Shown here in pieces: positions 51,383 through 59,674 of a stretch of 64,000 nucleotides of DNA (its first letter is position 1; every line of letters begins with the position of its first letter). Below the pieces are notes generated by a model. It saw only the letters and a program-made list of their open reading frames with translations. It was not told where the DNA came from and searched no databases. The stretch covers positions 186,001 to 250,000 of the forward strand of contig NZ_RJJQ01000003.1 of the NCBI RefSeq assembly GCF_003724155.1. Direction: 5' to 3'. The position numbers and the translations under genes are program-made. Source of the DNA: Flexivirga caeni. Its GTDB lineage: Bacteria > Actinomycetota > Actinomycetes > Actinomycetales > Dermatophilaceae.

Positions 51383-52249
51383 ATGCTGGACGATCGATTG
51401 CAAACCCTGGTGGCGGTCGCGGACGAGGGGACGTTCGAGGCAGCGGCACGCCGGCTGCACCTGACGCCGTCGGCGGTCAGCCAGCGCATCCGCGCCTTGG
51501 AGCGTATGGCGGGAGTCGTTGTGCTGCAACGGAGTTCGCCGGTGCGCCCGACTGTCGCGGGTGAGGTGCTGTTGAAGCTGGCCCGGCAGCGTGCCGCCCT
51601 CGAGGCCGAGGCGCTGGAGCAGCTCGGCCTGCGGGACGGCGGCGCGGAGGAGCTCGCCGTCGCGGTGAACGCCGATTCGCTCGCGACCTGGTTCGGTGGC
51701 GTCCTGGAGGTGGTCGCGAGCTGGCCGGACGTCGCCCTGCGGTTGCGGGTCGAGGACCAGGCACACAGCAGCGCGCTGCTGCGGTCGGGTGCAGTGGTGG
51801 CGGCGGTGACCGCCGATCCGGTTGCGGTGCAAGGGTGTTCGGTCTCTCCGTTGGTGCGGATGCGCTATCTGCCGGTGTGCACGCCGCAGTTGCGGGAGTG
51901 GCATCGCAAGGGCCGCGGCGCCGATCTGGCGACGATGCCGTCGGTGCGCTTCAACGATCGAGACGACCTGCAGGCCGAGTTGCTTCGTGCACACGGAATC
52001 GAGACCGAGGCCGTGATGCACGAAGTGCCCTCGTCGGAGGCCTTCGTGGCGGCCGTGGTCGCCGGCATGGGCTGGGGGATGGTGCCGACCGCGCAGGCGC
52101 AGCGGCTGCTCGACGCCGGGGTGCTGGTGCCCGCACTGCGCGACCACGTCGACGTGCAACTGCACTGGCAGGCGTGGCGCCTGCGCACCGAGCGGCTCGA
52201 CCGGCTGACGCGGGTGGTGGCGGACGCGGCCCGGGCGGGGTTGTCGTAG
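51383..52249 (+). CDS. LysR family regulator, LysG/ArgP type
   Basis: A 288-residue LTTR. N-terminal HTH MLDDRLQTLVAVADEGTFEA, AARRLHLTPSAVSQRIRALE, then the substrate-binding domain with LAVAVNADSLATWFGGVLEV and PSVRFNDRDDLQAELL. ArgP/LysG members activate lysE or argO when Lys or Arg is bound. The divergent exporter supports this. The signature HTH plus the NADSLATWF motif distinguishes it from generic LTTRs. Confidence 0.93.
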   Translation: MLDDRLQTLVAVADEGTFEAAARRLHLTPSAVSQRIRALERMAGVVVLQRSSPVRPTVAGEVLLKLARQRAALEAEALEQLGLRDGGAEELAVAVNADSLATWFGGVLEVVASWPDVALRLRVEDQAHSSALLRSGAVVAAVTADPVAVQGCSVSPLVRMRYLPVCTPQLREWHRKGRGADLATMPSVRFNDRDDLQAELLRAHGIETEAVMHEVPSSEAFVAAVVAGMGWGMVPTAQAQRLLDAGVLVPALRDHVDVQLHWQAWRLRTERLDRLTRVVADAARAGLS

Positions 52250-52311
52250 CTGGGTCGTAGCGTGCGTGGCAGAGGTCGACAGTGGCCCACGGACGACGAA
52301 GAGGTGAAGGC

Positions 52312-52530
52312 ATGCGGATCGACTGCGAGACGTGTCCGGTGCGCGACCGGCAGTGCGCCGAATGCATGGTCACGGCACTGCTGCAGCTCGCGCCGCTGGA
52401 GCAGCGGCTGGACGAGGAAGAGCGACGCGCGGTGGACGTCCTGGCGTCGGTCGGGCTGATCACGGCGCACGAGGCGGTCTCGGCGACCGCACGGATCGAG
52501 CCCTGGGACCCACTACGGTCGACCGGGTGA
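52312..52530 (+). CDS. Small four-Cys protein (72 residues)
   Basis: MRIDCETCPVRDRQCAECMV has CxxCx6CxxC spacing that could bind zinc or a 2Fe-2S/4Fe-4S cluster. The rest is a helical stretch (TALLQLAPLEQRLDEEERRA) and a hydrophilic tail. AGGTGAAGG precedes ATG 52312. The stop overlaps the GTG of the following lipoprotein gene (GTGA), so they are coupled. Similar small proteins are conserved in actinobacteria, function unknown. Confidence 0.78.
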   Translation: MRIDCETCPVRDRQCAECMVTALLQLAPLEQRLDEEERRAVDVLASVGLITAHEAVSATARIEPWDPLRSTG

Positions 52531-53390
52531 GTGCACCGCTCTGCCAGCCGGTCAGCCGGCGCACGGCATGCCTGCTGGGTATGACGGCTGCGGCGGCGCT
52601 GCTCGGGGGTTGTTCGCGGAGAGCGGACGCTGCCCGCCCGACCAGCAGCGCGGCGTCGACGGCCGGGCAGGCGTGGCCGGGCGCGCGGACGCTGCACTCG
52701 GGCAACCTGTTGGTGGAGGGGACGGCGCCGCAGGAGCGGCTGCAGGCCGTGCTGGCTGCGGCTCCGACCGCGATCGCGCGGGTCCGGCGGATCTGGGGCG
52801 AGAGCGTCTTGCGCGGCAGGGTGGTCATCGACGTCCCCGGCGACGACGCGAGCTTCCGGGCCCGCGGCGGCTCGGTCGAGGGTGGCACGCAGATCGCGGC
52901 GACAACCACCCCGGACGGCCGGGTCGTGCTGGCCCCGGTGCTGTTCACCGAGGTGACCCCGGCCGGCCGGGTGGTCGTGCTCACCCATGAGCTGACCCAC
53001 CTGGCGTTGCACCAGGCCGGTCTCACCGGGGTCGCGCGCTGGATCATCGAAGGATCGGCCGAGTTCACCGCCTATCGCTCCAGTGGCCTGCCGCTCGCGC
53101 AGCTGGCGCCGTCGGTCGCGTCCGCGGTGCGCGCCGGCCGCCCGCCCGCAGGTCCACCCGGTGACGCGGTGTTCGCGGCGGATCCGGCCGCGGCATACCA
53201 GCAGGCCTACGCGTGGTGCCGCTTCCTGGCCGGCCGGTTCGGCATCCCGCGGTTCGTCTCGTTCGTGCGCACCGCCGACGCGCACCGGCCGGTCGCCTTC
53301 ACCACGACGTTCGGGGTCGCCGCGGCCACGCTGCGCACGCCATACGCGGACTACCTGCGCGCCGAGCTGGCCGTGCCGTCCACGTCGTGA
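52527..53390 (+). CDS. Lipoprotein with HExxH metallopeptidase motif
   Basis: A 287-residue secreted lipoprotein: n-region ending SRRT, hydrophobic core ACLLGMTAAAALLGG, lipobox LLGGC near residue 28. The mature part has LTHELTHLALHQAG (HExxH near residue 152) and, further on, IEGSAEFTAYRSS supplying the third ligand Glu, a gluzincin-like layout. Substrate unknown; it should work on the outer face of the membrane. Translation is coupled to the four-Cys gene. Confidence 0.85.
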   Translation: MSAPLCQPVSRRTACLLGMTAAAALLGGCSRRADAARPTSSAASTAGQAWPGARTLHSGNLLVEGTAPQERLQAVLAAAPTAIARVRRIWGESVLRGRVVIDVPGDDASFRARGGSVEGGTQIAATTTPDGRVVLAPVLFTEVTPAGRVVVLTHELTHLALHQAGLTGVARWIIEGSAEFTAYRSSGLPLAQLAPSVASAVRAGRPPAGPPGDAVFAADPAAAYQQAYAWCRFLAGRFGIPRFVSFVRTADAHRPVAFTTTFGVAAATLRTPYADYLRAELAVPSTS

Positions 53391-53452
53391 ACGGTCCGGG
53401 GCGATGTCGACGGACCGGCCTGCCAGGTCCGTCCGGCGGGTAGGCTCCCCGC

Positions 53453-53896
53453 ATGGCTGACAGCACCAAGTCCTCCGTCTCGATCAGCGCCGCCCCCGCG
53501 CAAGTCCTCGACGTGATCGCCGACTTCGACGCCTACCCCGAGTGGACCGGCCAGATCAAGCAGGCCGAGATACTCACCGAGGACGAGCAGGGCTGGCCGC
53601 AAGAGGTGCGGATGACGCTGGACGGCGGCGTCATCAAGGACACCTACACGCTCGCGTATTCATGGGACGTCACCGAGGACGGCACCGGCGTGGTGTCGTG
53701 GCAGTTGGTCAAGTCCAGCATCCTGAAGGCGCTCGACGGCGCCTACCGGTTGTCCGTCGGAGCCGACGGCACCGACGTGACCTACGAGCTGAGCGTGGAG
53801 CTCAGCATCCCGGTGATCGGCATGATCCGGCGCAAGGCCGAGAAGACGATCGTCGAGACCGCCCTGAAGGGCCTGAAGAAGCGCGTCGAGTCCTGA
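53453..53896 (+). CDS. SRPBCC (START-like) family protein
   Basis: A 147-residue single-domain protein with the polyketide cyclase/dehydrase fold: SSVSISAAPAQVLDVIADFD, YPEWTGQIKQAEIL, VRMTLDGGVIKDTYTLAYSW and KTIVETALKGLKKRVES. From memory it corresponds to TB16.3 (Rv2185c), which lies in the same order in mycobacteria. Ligand unknown. Probably starts an operon through the next gene to the ROK kinase and endonuclease, as they follow with 1-nt gap or overlaps. Confidence 0.88.
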   Translation: MADSTKSSVSISAAPAQVLDVIADFDAYPEWTGQIKQAEILTEDEQGWPQEVRMTLDGGVIKDTYTLAYSWDVTEDGTGVVSWQLVKSSILKALDGAYRLSVGADGTDVTYELSVELSIPVIGMIRRKAEKTIVETALKGLKKRVES

Positions 53897-53897
53897 G

Positions 53898-54236
53898 GTG
53901 ACCGAACCGAATTCAGCTGCCGCGTCGTCCGTGGCCGACGAGGCCGCACGGCTGGCACAGGCCTTCTCGGTGTGGGCGCAGCGCGACGGCGAGGCGACCA
54001 CGGAGGACACCGCACGACCCGGCGAGCATGACCGGTCCGAGGCGGCCGCGTGCGGCTGCTCGCACGGCGACGCGGTCGAGGCCGTGTGCCGCATGTGCCC
54101 CGTATGCCGGGCCGCCGGGCTACTGCAGGCCGTGCAGCCCGAGCTTCTCGACCGCATCGCCGACGTGCTGACCCTCATTGCCGGCGGTCTGCACTCGGCC
54201 GCCGACCAGCGTCGTGAGGAAACTCCGCGTGACTGA
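53898..54236 (+). CDS. Conserved actinobacterial protein with CxxC motifs
   Basis: A 112-residue acidic protein. The central part has CGCSHGDAVEAVCRMCPVCR, five Cys and one His that could bind zinc, followed by helical LLQAVQPELLDRIADVLTLI. The GTG start at 53898 comes one base after the SRPBCC stop, and its end overlaps the ROK gene by 8 nt, so it is in the same operon. Short Cys-rich proteins at this place occur in related genomes; function unknown. Confidence 0.72.
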   Translation: MTEPNSAAASSVADEAARLAQAFSVWAQRDGEATTEDTARPGEHDRSEAAACGCSHGDAVEAVCRMCPVCRAAGLLQAVQPELLDRIADVLTLIAGGLHSAADQRREETPRD

Positions 54237-55218
54237 GCCCGCGCTCGCGATCGGCATCGACATCGGCGGGACGAAGGTTGCCGGCGGTCTGGTCGACGAG
54301 TCCGGTGCCGTCGTCGAGCAGGTGCGCCGCAGCACGCCGCACCGCACCACCGAGCCGAAGGTCGTCGAGGACCTGATCGTCGAAGTCGTCGAGGAGCTGC
54401 AGGACCGGACTGCGATTCCGGTGATCGCCGTCGGCATCGGCGCGGCCGGGTTCGTCGGCACGGACCGCGCAACCGTCGTCTTCGCGCCCCACCTGTCCTG
54501 GCGCGACGAACCGCTGCGCGACACGCTCGCGACCCGGCTGGCGGCGCCGGTCTTCGTCGACAACGACGCGAACGCCGCGTGCTGGGCCGAATACCGCTTC
54601 GGCAACGTGCAGGGCGAATCCCACGTGGTGATGGTCAATCTCGGCACCGGTATCGGCGGCGCGATCCTGGTGGGCGGGCGGATCGAGCGTGGCCGTTTCG
54701 GCATCGCCGGCGAGTTCGGGCACATGCAGGTCATGCCCGGCGGGCACCGGTGCGAGTGCGGCAACAGGGGCTGCTGGGAGCAGTACGCCAGCGGCAATGC
54801 ACTGGTGCGAGAGGCACGTTCGCTGATCGCGGCCGGCTCTCCGCTCGCGCACGACCTGTCCGACCGGGCCGGCGGAGACCCCCAGTCGCTGACCGGGCCG
54901 ATGATCACCGAGGCGGCCCGGTCAGGGGACCCCACCGCGGCTGAACTCCTCGCCGAGATCGGCACCTGGCTGGGCACCGGCCTGGCGAACCTCGCGGACG
55001 CGTTCGACCCCGGCGCGTTCGTGATCGGCGGCGGGGTAAGCGCGGCCGGCGGGCTGCTGCTCGACCCGGCCCGTGACTCCTTCCGGCGGCACCTCGCCGG
55101 ACGCGGTTACCGGCCGGAGGCGCGCATCGTGCAGGCCGCGCTGGGCAACGAGGCGGGTTTCGTCGGTGCTGCCGACCTCGCGAGGACCGCCGTGCTGAGG
55201 AAGGAGGATCGCCGATGA
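54229..55218 (+). CDS. ROK family glucokinase
   Basis: A 329-residue sugar kinase. ATP/phosphate motif IGIDIGGTKVAGGL near residues 8-21; catalytic FVDNDANAACWAE (Asp near residue 106); NLGTGIGGAILVGG; zinc motif CECGNRGCWEQYASG (CxCGxxGCxE) near residue 185. No HTH, so a kinase and not an Xyl/Nag repressor. Phosphorylates glucose or a related hexose with ATP. GTG 54229 overlaps the previous stop; its stop overlaps the next gene's ATG (ATGA). Confidence 0.93.
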   Translation: MTEPALAIGIDIGGTKVAGGLVDESGAVVEQVRRSTPHRTTEPKVVEDLIVEVVEELQDRTAIPVIAVGIGAAGFVGTDRATVVFAPHLSWRDEPLRDTLATRLAAPVFVDNDANAACWAEYRFGNVQGESHVVMVNLGTGIGGAILVGGRIERGRFGIAGEFGHMQVMPGGHRCECGNRGCWEQYASGNALVREARSLIAAGSPLAHDLSDRAGGDPQSLTGPMITEAARSGDPTAAELLAEIGTWLGTGLANLADAFDPGAFVIGGGVSAAGGLLLDPARDSFRRHLAGRGYRPEARIVQAALGNEAGFVGAADLARTAVLRKEDRR

Positions 55219-55910
55219 ACGACGCCGCGGGGGCCCACCGGGTGCGGATCGCGTCATACAACGTGCGGGGGCTGAAGGACGACCACGCTGCGGTGGTCGA
55301 CGTCATCCGCGCCATCGCGCCCGACGTGCTGTTGCTGCAGGAGGTGCCGCGGCACCCGCTCTCCGGTCACCGGATCGCGAACTTCGCCGACGAGCTGGGG
55401 CTGACCTGGTTCGGCGGCGCGCGCTTCCGGATGAGCACCACGCTGATGACCGATCTGCGCCTCGACGTGCTGGACGCCCGGCACGGGAAGCTGCCGACCC
55501 GCCGGTTCGACGAGCCGCGCGGCTTCGGTATGGCGACCGTGCGGCTGCCCGGCCATCGCCCGTTCGTCGCGTGCAGCGTGCACCTGTCGCTGCGGGAGAC
55601 CGACCGGATGCCGGAGACCGAGGCAGTGCTCGCCGCGATCGGCTCGGCGGACGCCGTGGTCGGGGGTGACCTCAACGAGGAGGCGACGGGCACGGCGTGG
55701 CGCCGGCTCGCCGGGCGGCTCCCGGAGGTGTCCGAACGCGCACCCAGCTATTCAGCGGCGAACCCGCACAAGCAGATCGATGTCGTCTTCGCGTCCTCCG
55801 GACTGACCGGGCAGACACCGCGACTCGACCTCGAACCCGCCCTGCTCGCGGCGGCGACCGATCACCTGCCCGTCGTCGTGGACCTGGACGTGTCGAGCCT
55901 CGCCGAATAG
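55215..55910 (+). CDS. Endonuclease/exonuclease/phosphatase (EEP) family protein
   Basis: A 231-residue EEP-fold hydrolase. RIASYNVRGLKDDHAAVVDV, VLLLQEV (metal Glu), VACSVHLSL, VVGGDLNEEATG (Asp-Asn), and ATDHLPVVVDL (catalytic Asp-His) are in the correct order. Substrate could be DNA, a phospholipid head group or another phosphodiester. Coupled by ATGA to the ROK gene and last in the operon. Confidence 0.92.
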   Translation: MNDAAGAHRVRIASYNVRGLKDDHAAVVDVIRAIAPDVLLLQEVPRHPLSGHRIANFADELGLTWFGGARFRMSTTLMTDLRLDVLDARHGKLPTRRFDEPRGFGMATVRLPGHRPFVACSVHLSLRETDRMPETEAVLAAIGSADAVVGGDLNEEATGTAWRRLAGRLPEVSERAPSYSAANPHKQIDVVFASSGLTGQTPRLDLEPALLAAATDHLPVVVDLDVSSLAE

Positions 55911-55926
55911 CGGCGGGGCGGTGCGG

Positions 55927-56409
55927 TCAGAGGACGGCGCCGTCGTCGTCCGGATCGTCGTCGCGGTTCTTGGGGGAGCGCATGATCAGCTGCACGACGC
56001 CCGCCACGAAGACCGCACACGCGAGCACCCACCACAGGGACTGCGCATAGCGATCGAAGAAGAGCAGGTAGAGCAGCCACAGCGGGCCGCCGATCAGGCA
56101 GCCGAGCATGGTCCAGAAACCGAGGTCCTCGTCGCTGCTCGGCAACGGCTGCGGTGGTGCCGGCACGAACGTGTCGTCCTCGAAGTCCTCCAGGAAGGAC
56201 GGGGCACCGCTCGGCGGCATTCGCCATTGAGTGGGCAGGCCGGCCAGCGGCGACGGCTCCGGCATACCGGGCTCGTCGGGGGCGCCGGCTTCCGCGTCGG
56301 GAGCGTCCGGATCATCCTGACCGGCCGGCTCGAACTGCGCGACGATCTCGGCGAACCGGCGGTCGATGTCGGTCTGGTTGTCCGGCTCCTCACGGCCGCC
56401 GAGGGTCAT
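55927..56409 (-). CDS. Acidic protein with two C-terminal membrane segments
   Basis: A 160-residue protein: the first ~95 residues are acidic, Pro-rich and probably disordered (EPAGQDDPDAPDAEAGAPDE), then LGFWTMLGCLIGGPLWLLYL and SLWWVLACAVFVAGVVQLIM form two helices with a charged tail (KNRDDDPDDD). Its role is unknown. A similar gene (Rv2183c-like) lies near the acyltransferase in mycobacteria, by recall. Convergent with the EEP gene, 16 nt apart. Confidence 0.8.
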   Translation of the reverse strand: MTLGGREEPDNQTDIDRRFAEIVAQFEPAGQDDPDAPDAEAGAPDEPGMPEPSPLAGLPTQWRMPPSGAPSFLEDFEDDTFVPAPPQPLPSSDEDLGFWTMLGCLIGGPLWLLYLLFFDRYAQSLWWVLACAVFVAGVVQLIMRSPKNRDDDPDDDGAVL

Positions 56410-56433
56410 GGGGTGGCCCGATCGTCCATGAGG

Positions 56434-57189
56434 TCAGCCGCCTGTGACGCGGTGGATGAACTGCACGGTCTCATCCTCGATCAGCCGGGCATCGTTGTCG
56501 AGGGTCGCGACGTGGTAGCTGTCCTCCAACAGGATCTCGGTCTTGTCCGTGCTGGAGACGCGGGCGAGCACCAGCGCCGAGCACTCCGGCGGCACGACGT
56601 GGTCGTCGGGCGAGTGCAGCAGCAGCAGCGGCTGGGTGATCTGCGGCAGGTCGCGGGTGACCTGCTCCCACATCTGTCGCTGAGATTGCAACGCGCGCAA
56701 CGGTGTTCGCTCATACGCGAGCTCGGTCACGCCAGGCTTCTTGATGTCGCCGGCGATGGCGGGGATCGACGGCAGCACGTGCTGCAGGATCGGCAGCGCC
56801 TTGAGCCGGATGTCTTTCATGACGTATGCCGGGTTGATCAGCACCAGCCCGTCGATGCCGTGCGGATACTTCTGCGCGGCCAGCGTCGCAAGCGTGCCGC
56901 CCATCGACATACCGACGGCGACGACGTGATCGCAGCGCGCGGCGAGCTCGCCATACGCGCCGTCGATCGCCGACCACCAGTCGCTCCATCGGGTGCGGTT
57001 GAGGTCCTTCCAGTGCGTGCCGTGCCCGGGCAGGCGCGGCAGCCGGACGGTGAAGCCCTCGTCGGCGCACCGCGTCGCGAGCGGCAGCATGCTCTGCGGT
57101 GTCCCGGTGAAGCCGTGGCACACGAGCACACCGGTGGTCGAGCCGTCGTGAGCGAACGGTTCCGCTCCTGGCAACACGTTCATCGTCAT
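56434..57189 (-). CDS. Alpha/beta hydrolase (carboxylesterase/monoacylglycerol lipase type)
   Basis: A 251-residue serine hydrolase. GVLVCHGFTGTPQSMLPLAT (oxyanion HGF), nucleophile GMSMGG near residue 95, Asp in LLLHSPDDHVVPPECSALVL, His in LEDSYHVATLDND. No signal peptide; cytoplasmic. Resembles Est30-type carboxylesterases. Start ATG 57189 (MTMNVLPG) with GAAGGA upstream. Divergent from the acyltransferase; both act on lipids, but no direct link is shown. Confidence 0.92.
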   Translation of the reverse strand: MTMNVLPGAEPFAHDGSTTGVLVCHGFTGTPQSMLPLATRCADEGFTVRLPRLPGHGTHWKDLNRTRWSDWWSAIDGAYGELAARCDHVVAVGMSMGGTLATLAAQKYPHGIDGLVLINPAYVMKDIRLKALPILQHVLPSIPAIAGDIKKPGVTELAYERTPLRALQSQRQMWEQVTRDLPQITQPLLLLHSPDDHVVPPECSALVLARVSSTDKTEILLEDSYHVATLDNDARLIEDETVQFIHRVTGG

Positions 57190-57298
57190 TCCTTCGGGCG
57201 GCGGATCGCGGTGTGGTCCGGACACATCCTTTCACCTCGGCGCCAGCTGCGGTGCTGCTGCCGTATCCTGCACGCGACCTAAGTTCGAAGGAGACCCG

Positions 57299-58129
57299 GT
57301 GTTCTATTGGCTGCTCAAGTGGGTGCTCCTGGGCCCATTGCTCAAGGGCATCTTCCGGCCGACGGTCGAAGGCGCCCAGAACGTGCCCGAGGAAGGGCCC
57401 GCGATCCTGGCGAGCAATCACCTGTCGATCGCCGACTGGCTCTTCATGCCGTTGCTGATCCCGCGCCGGGTCACTTTCGTGGCCAAGGCCGAATACTTCA
57501 ACACCCCCGGCGTGAAAGGACGGATGCAGAAGGCGTTCTTCTCCGGCGCCGGTCAGGTCCCGATCGACCGATCCAGTGGCACCGCGGCTGCGGGCGCGCT
57601 GGAGACCGGCCTGCGGATCCTGCGCCGGGGTGAGCTGTTCGGCATCTATCCCGAAGGCACCCGGTCACCGGACGGCCGGCTCTACAAGGGCAAGACCGGC
57701 ATCGCCCGCATCGCCCTGGAGTCCGGAGCGCCGGTGATCCCGGTCGGCGTCATCGGCACCGATGTCATCGCACCGCAGGGCAAGCTGTTCGGCCGAATCG
57801 TCCGGCCGAACGTGCGCTTCGGCAAGCCGATGGACTTCTCGCGCTACGAGGGAATGCAGGACGACCGGTTCGTGCTGCGTTCGATCACCGACGAGGTGAT
57901 GTACGAGATCATGCTGCTCAGCGGGCAGGAGTATGTCGACGTCTACGGCTCCTCGGTGAAGAAGGGCCTCACCCAGAAGGCCAAGGAGATCGGCGGGGGC
58001 GCTGCCGCGCTGGCCAGCCAGGCGAAGGACCGGCTGCAGCACCACGGCAAGGACGACGAGGCCGCCGCAGCTGCGGACGACGCCGTGGTCGAGGAGCCGG
58101 CGGCGCCCGACGACGAGAAGTCCCAGTAG
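57299..58129 (+). CDS. 1-acyl-sn-glycerol-3-phosphate acyltransferase
   Basis: PlsC-type acyltransferase making phosphatidic acid, 276 residues. N-terminal amphipathic or membrane helix (MFYWLLKWVLLGPLLKGIF), motif I SNHLSIADWLFM (NHx4D near residue 40), motif III IYPEGTRSPDG (near 118) and VIPVGVIGTD. The C-terminal ~50 residues are charged and low complexity (DDEAAAAADDAVVEEPAAPD). GTG 57299 with AAGGAGAC upstream. Corresponds by recall to Rv2182c in position. Confidence 0.93.
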   Translation: MFYWLLKWVLLGPLLKGIFRPTVEGAQNVPEEGPAILASNHLSIADWLFMPLLIPRRVTFVAKAEYFNTPGVKGRMQKAFFSGAGQVPIDRSSGTAAAGALETGLRILRRGELFGIYPEGTRSPDGRLYKGKTGIARIALESGAPVIPVGVIGTDVIAPQGKLFGRIVRPNVRFGKPMDFSRYEGMQDDRFVLRSITDEVMYEIMLLSGQEYVDVYGSSVKKGLTQKAKEIGGGAAALASQAKDRLQHHGKDDEAAAAADDAVVEEPAAPDDEKSQ

Positions 58130-58176
58130 GCAATACCGCTTCCGGCAGACCTGCTGGGCGCCCGTACCCTTGTCGG

Positions 58177-59550
58177 GTGAGCACGACGACCCCCGACGCC
58201 TCCACGATGCAGCGCCTGTTGACCGAGCAGGTCGACTGGCCGCAGTTGCCGGCTCTGCAGCAGCCGCAGTGGCCGGATGCCGACGCGGTCCGCCGGGTGC
58301 GCGGTGAACTCGCCGCCGCACCGCCGCTGGTCTTCGCCGGCGAATGTGACGTGCTGCGTTCGCGGCTTGCCGCCGCTGCGGTCGGCGACGCGTTCGTACT
58401 GCAGGGCGGCGACTGCGCCGAGCGCTTCTCCGAGGCCACCGCCGACAACATCCGCGACCGGGTCAAGACCATCCTGCAGATGGCTGCCGTGCTGACGTAT
58501 GGCGCGAGCACCCCGATCGTGAAGATTGGCCGGCTGGCCGGGCAGTACGCCAAACCGCGCAGCAAGGACACCGAAACCCGGGGTGGCGTGACCCTGCCGG
58601 CGTTCCGCGGCGACATCATCAACGACTTCGAGTTCGACGCGGACGCGCGCACACCCGACCCTGAGCGGCTGCTGCGTGCCTACCACACCGCGTCGTCGAC
58701 CCTGAACCTCGTACGCGCTTTCACCACAGGCGGTTTCGCCGATCTGCGGCAGGTGCACGAGTGGAACCGCGGCTTCATCGCCAACGCGGCATACTCCCGC
58801 TACGAGAAGATCGCGCGGGAGATCGACCAGGCGATGAAGTTCATGCTCGCGTGCGGTGTCGACTTCGATGCCACTCCGCTGTCGGGTGTGGAGTTCTTCG
58901 CCAGCCACGAGGCGCTGCTGCTGGACTACGAGCAGCCGCTGACCCGCATCGACTCCCGCACCGGCAACCCCTACGCGGTGTCCGGCCACTTCGTGTGGGT
59001 CGGTGAGCGCACGCGGCAGCTGGACCACGCGCACGTGGACTTCGCCGCGCGCATTCACAACCCGATCGGGGTCAAGCTCGGTCCGACCGCCGACCCGGAC
59101 GAGGTCGTGCAGCTGATCGACCGGCTCGACCCGGAGCGCAAGCCCGGCCGGCTGACCTTCATCACCCGGATGGGTGCCGGGAATGTCCGTGACAAGCTGC
59201 CGGCCATCGTGCGGCGGGTGACCCAGACCGGGGCCCAGGTCGTCTGGATCTGCGACCCGATGCACGGCAACACGTTCGAGTCCTCGACCGGCTTCAAGAC
59301 GCGCGAGTTCGACGACATCATCGAGGAGGTCCGTGGTTTCTTCGAGGTGCACCGCGACCTCGGCACCGTGCCCGGGGGCTTGCACGTCGAACTCACCGGC
59401 AACGATGTCACCGAGTGTCTCGGCGGGTCCGAGAAGATCATCGACGCCGACCTCGAGAAGCGCTACGAGACCGCCTGCGACCCGCGCCTCAATCACCAGC
59501 AGAGCCTGGAACTCGCTTTCCTCGTGTCGGAGATGCTTTCCGGGCGCTGA
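58177..59550 (+). CDS. aroG: Class II 3-deoxy-7-phosphoheptulonate synthase
   Basis: First enzyme of the shikimate pathway (PEP plus erythrose 4-phosphate to DAHP). 457 residues, plant-like class II. Motifs: LQGGDCAERFSEATADNIRD, KIGRLAGQYAKPRS, NLVRAFTTGGFADLRQVHEW, GEFFASHEALLLDYE region, RMGAGNVRDKLP, WICDPMHGNTF and HVELTGNDVTECLGG. The Mn ligands Cys, His, Glu and Asp all lie in these motifs. GTG 58177. From the mycobacterial homolog, feedback inhibition by aromatic amino acids and activation of a chorismate mutase partner are expected. Confidence 0.96.
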   Translation: MSTTTPDASTMQRLLTEQVDWPQLPALQQPQWPDADAVRRVRGELAAAPPLVFAGECDVLRSRLAAAAVGDAFVLQGGDCAERFSEATADNIRDRVKTILQMAAVLTYGASTPIVKIGRLAGQYAKPRSKDTETRGGVTLPAFRGDIINDFEFDADARTPDPERLLRAYHTASSTLNLVRAFTTGGFADLRQVHEWNRGFIANAAYSRYEKIAREIDQAMKFMLACGVDFDATPLSGVEFFASHEALLLDYEQPLTRIDSRTGNPYAVSGHFVWVGERTRQLDHAHVDFAARIHNPIGVKLGPTADPDEVVQLIDRLDPERKPGRLTFITRMGAGNVRDKLPAIVRRVTQTGAQVVWICDPMHGNTFESSTGFKTREFDDIIEEVRGFFEVHRDLGTVPGGLHVELTGNDVTECLGGSEKIIDADLEKRYETACDPRLNHQQSLELAFLVSEMLSGR

Positions 59551-59567
59551 GGAGCAGCTTTCCGTCC

Positions 59568-59642
59568 CGAGTGGGCACTTACTGGTGAGTATGGGGGTGT
59601 ACTCGTCGGTAACCGCACCGAGTGGGCAGTTACTGGCGGGTA
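59568..59642 (+). repeat. Two imperfect 24-bp direct repeats after aroG
   Basis: CGAGTGGGCA-C-TTACTGG at 59568 and CGAGTGGGCA-G-TTACTGG at 59619, matching at 21 of 24 positions, centre-to-centre 51 bp. A related TACTCGTCGGTAACCG lies between them. Located 18 nt after the aroG stop and before the minus-strand methyltransferase stop. No hairpin of note. Confidence 0.65.
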
Positions 59643-59674
59643 ACGGATCGGTGCTGGACTGGGTGACTTCCCGG

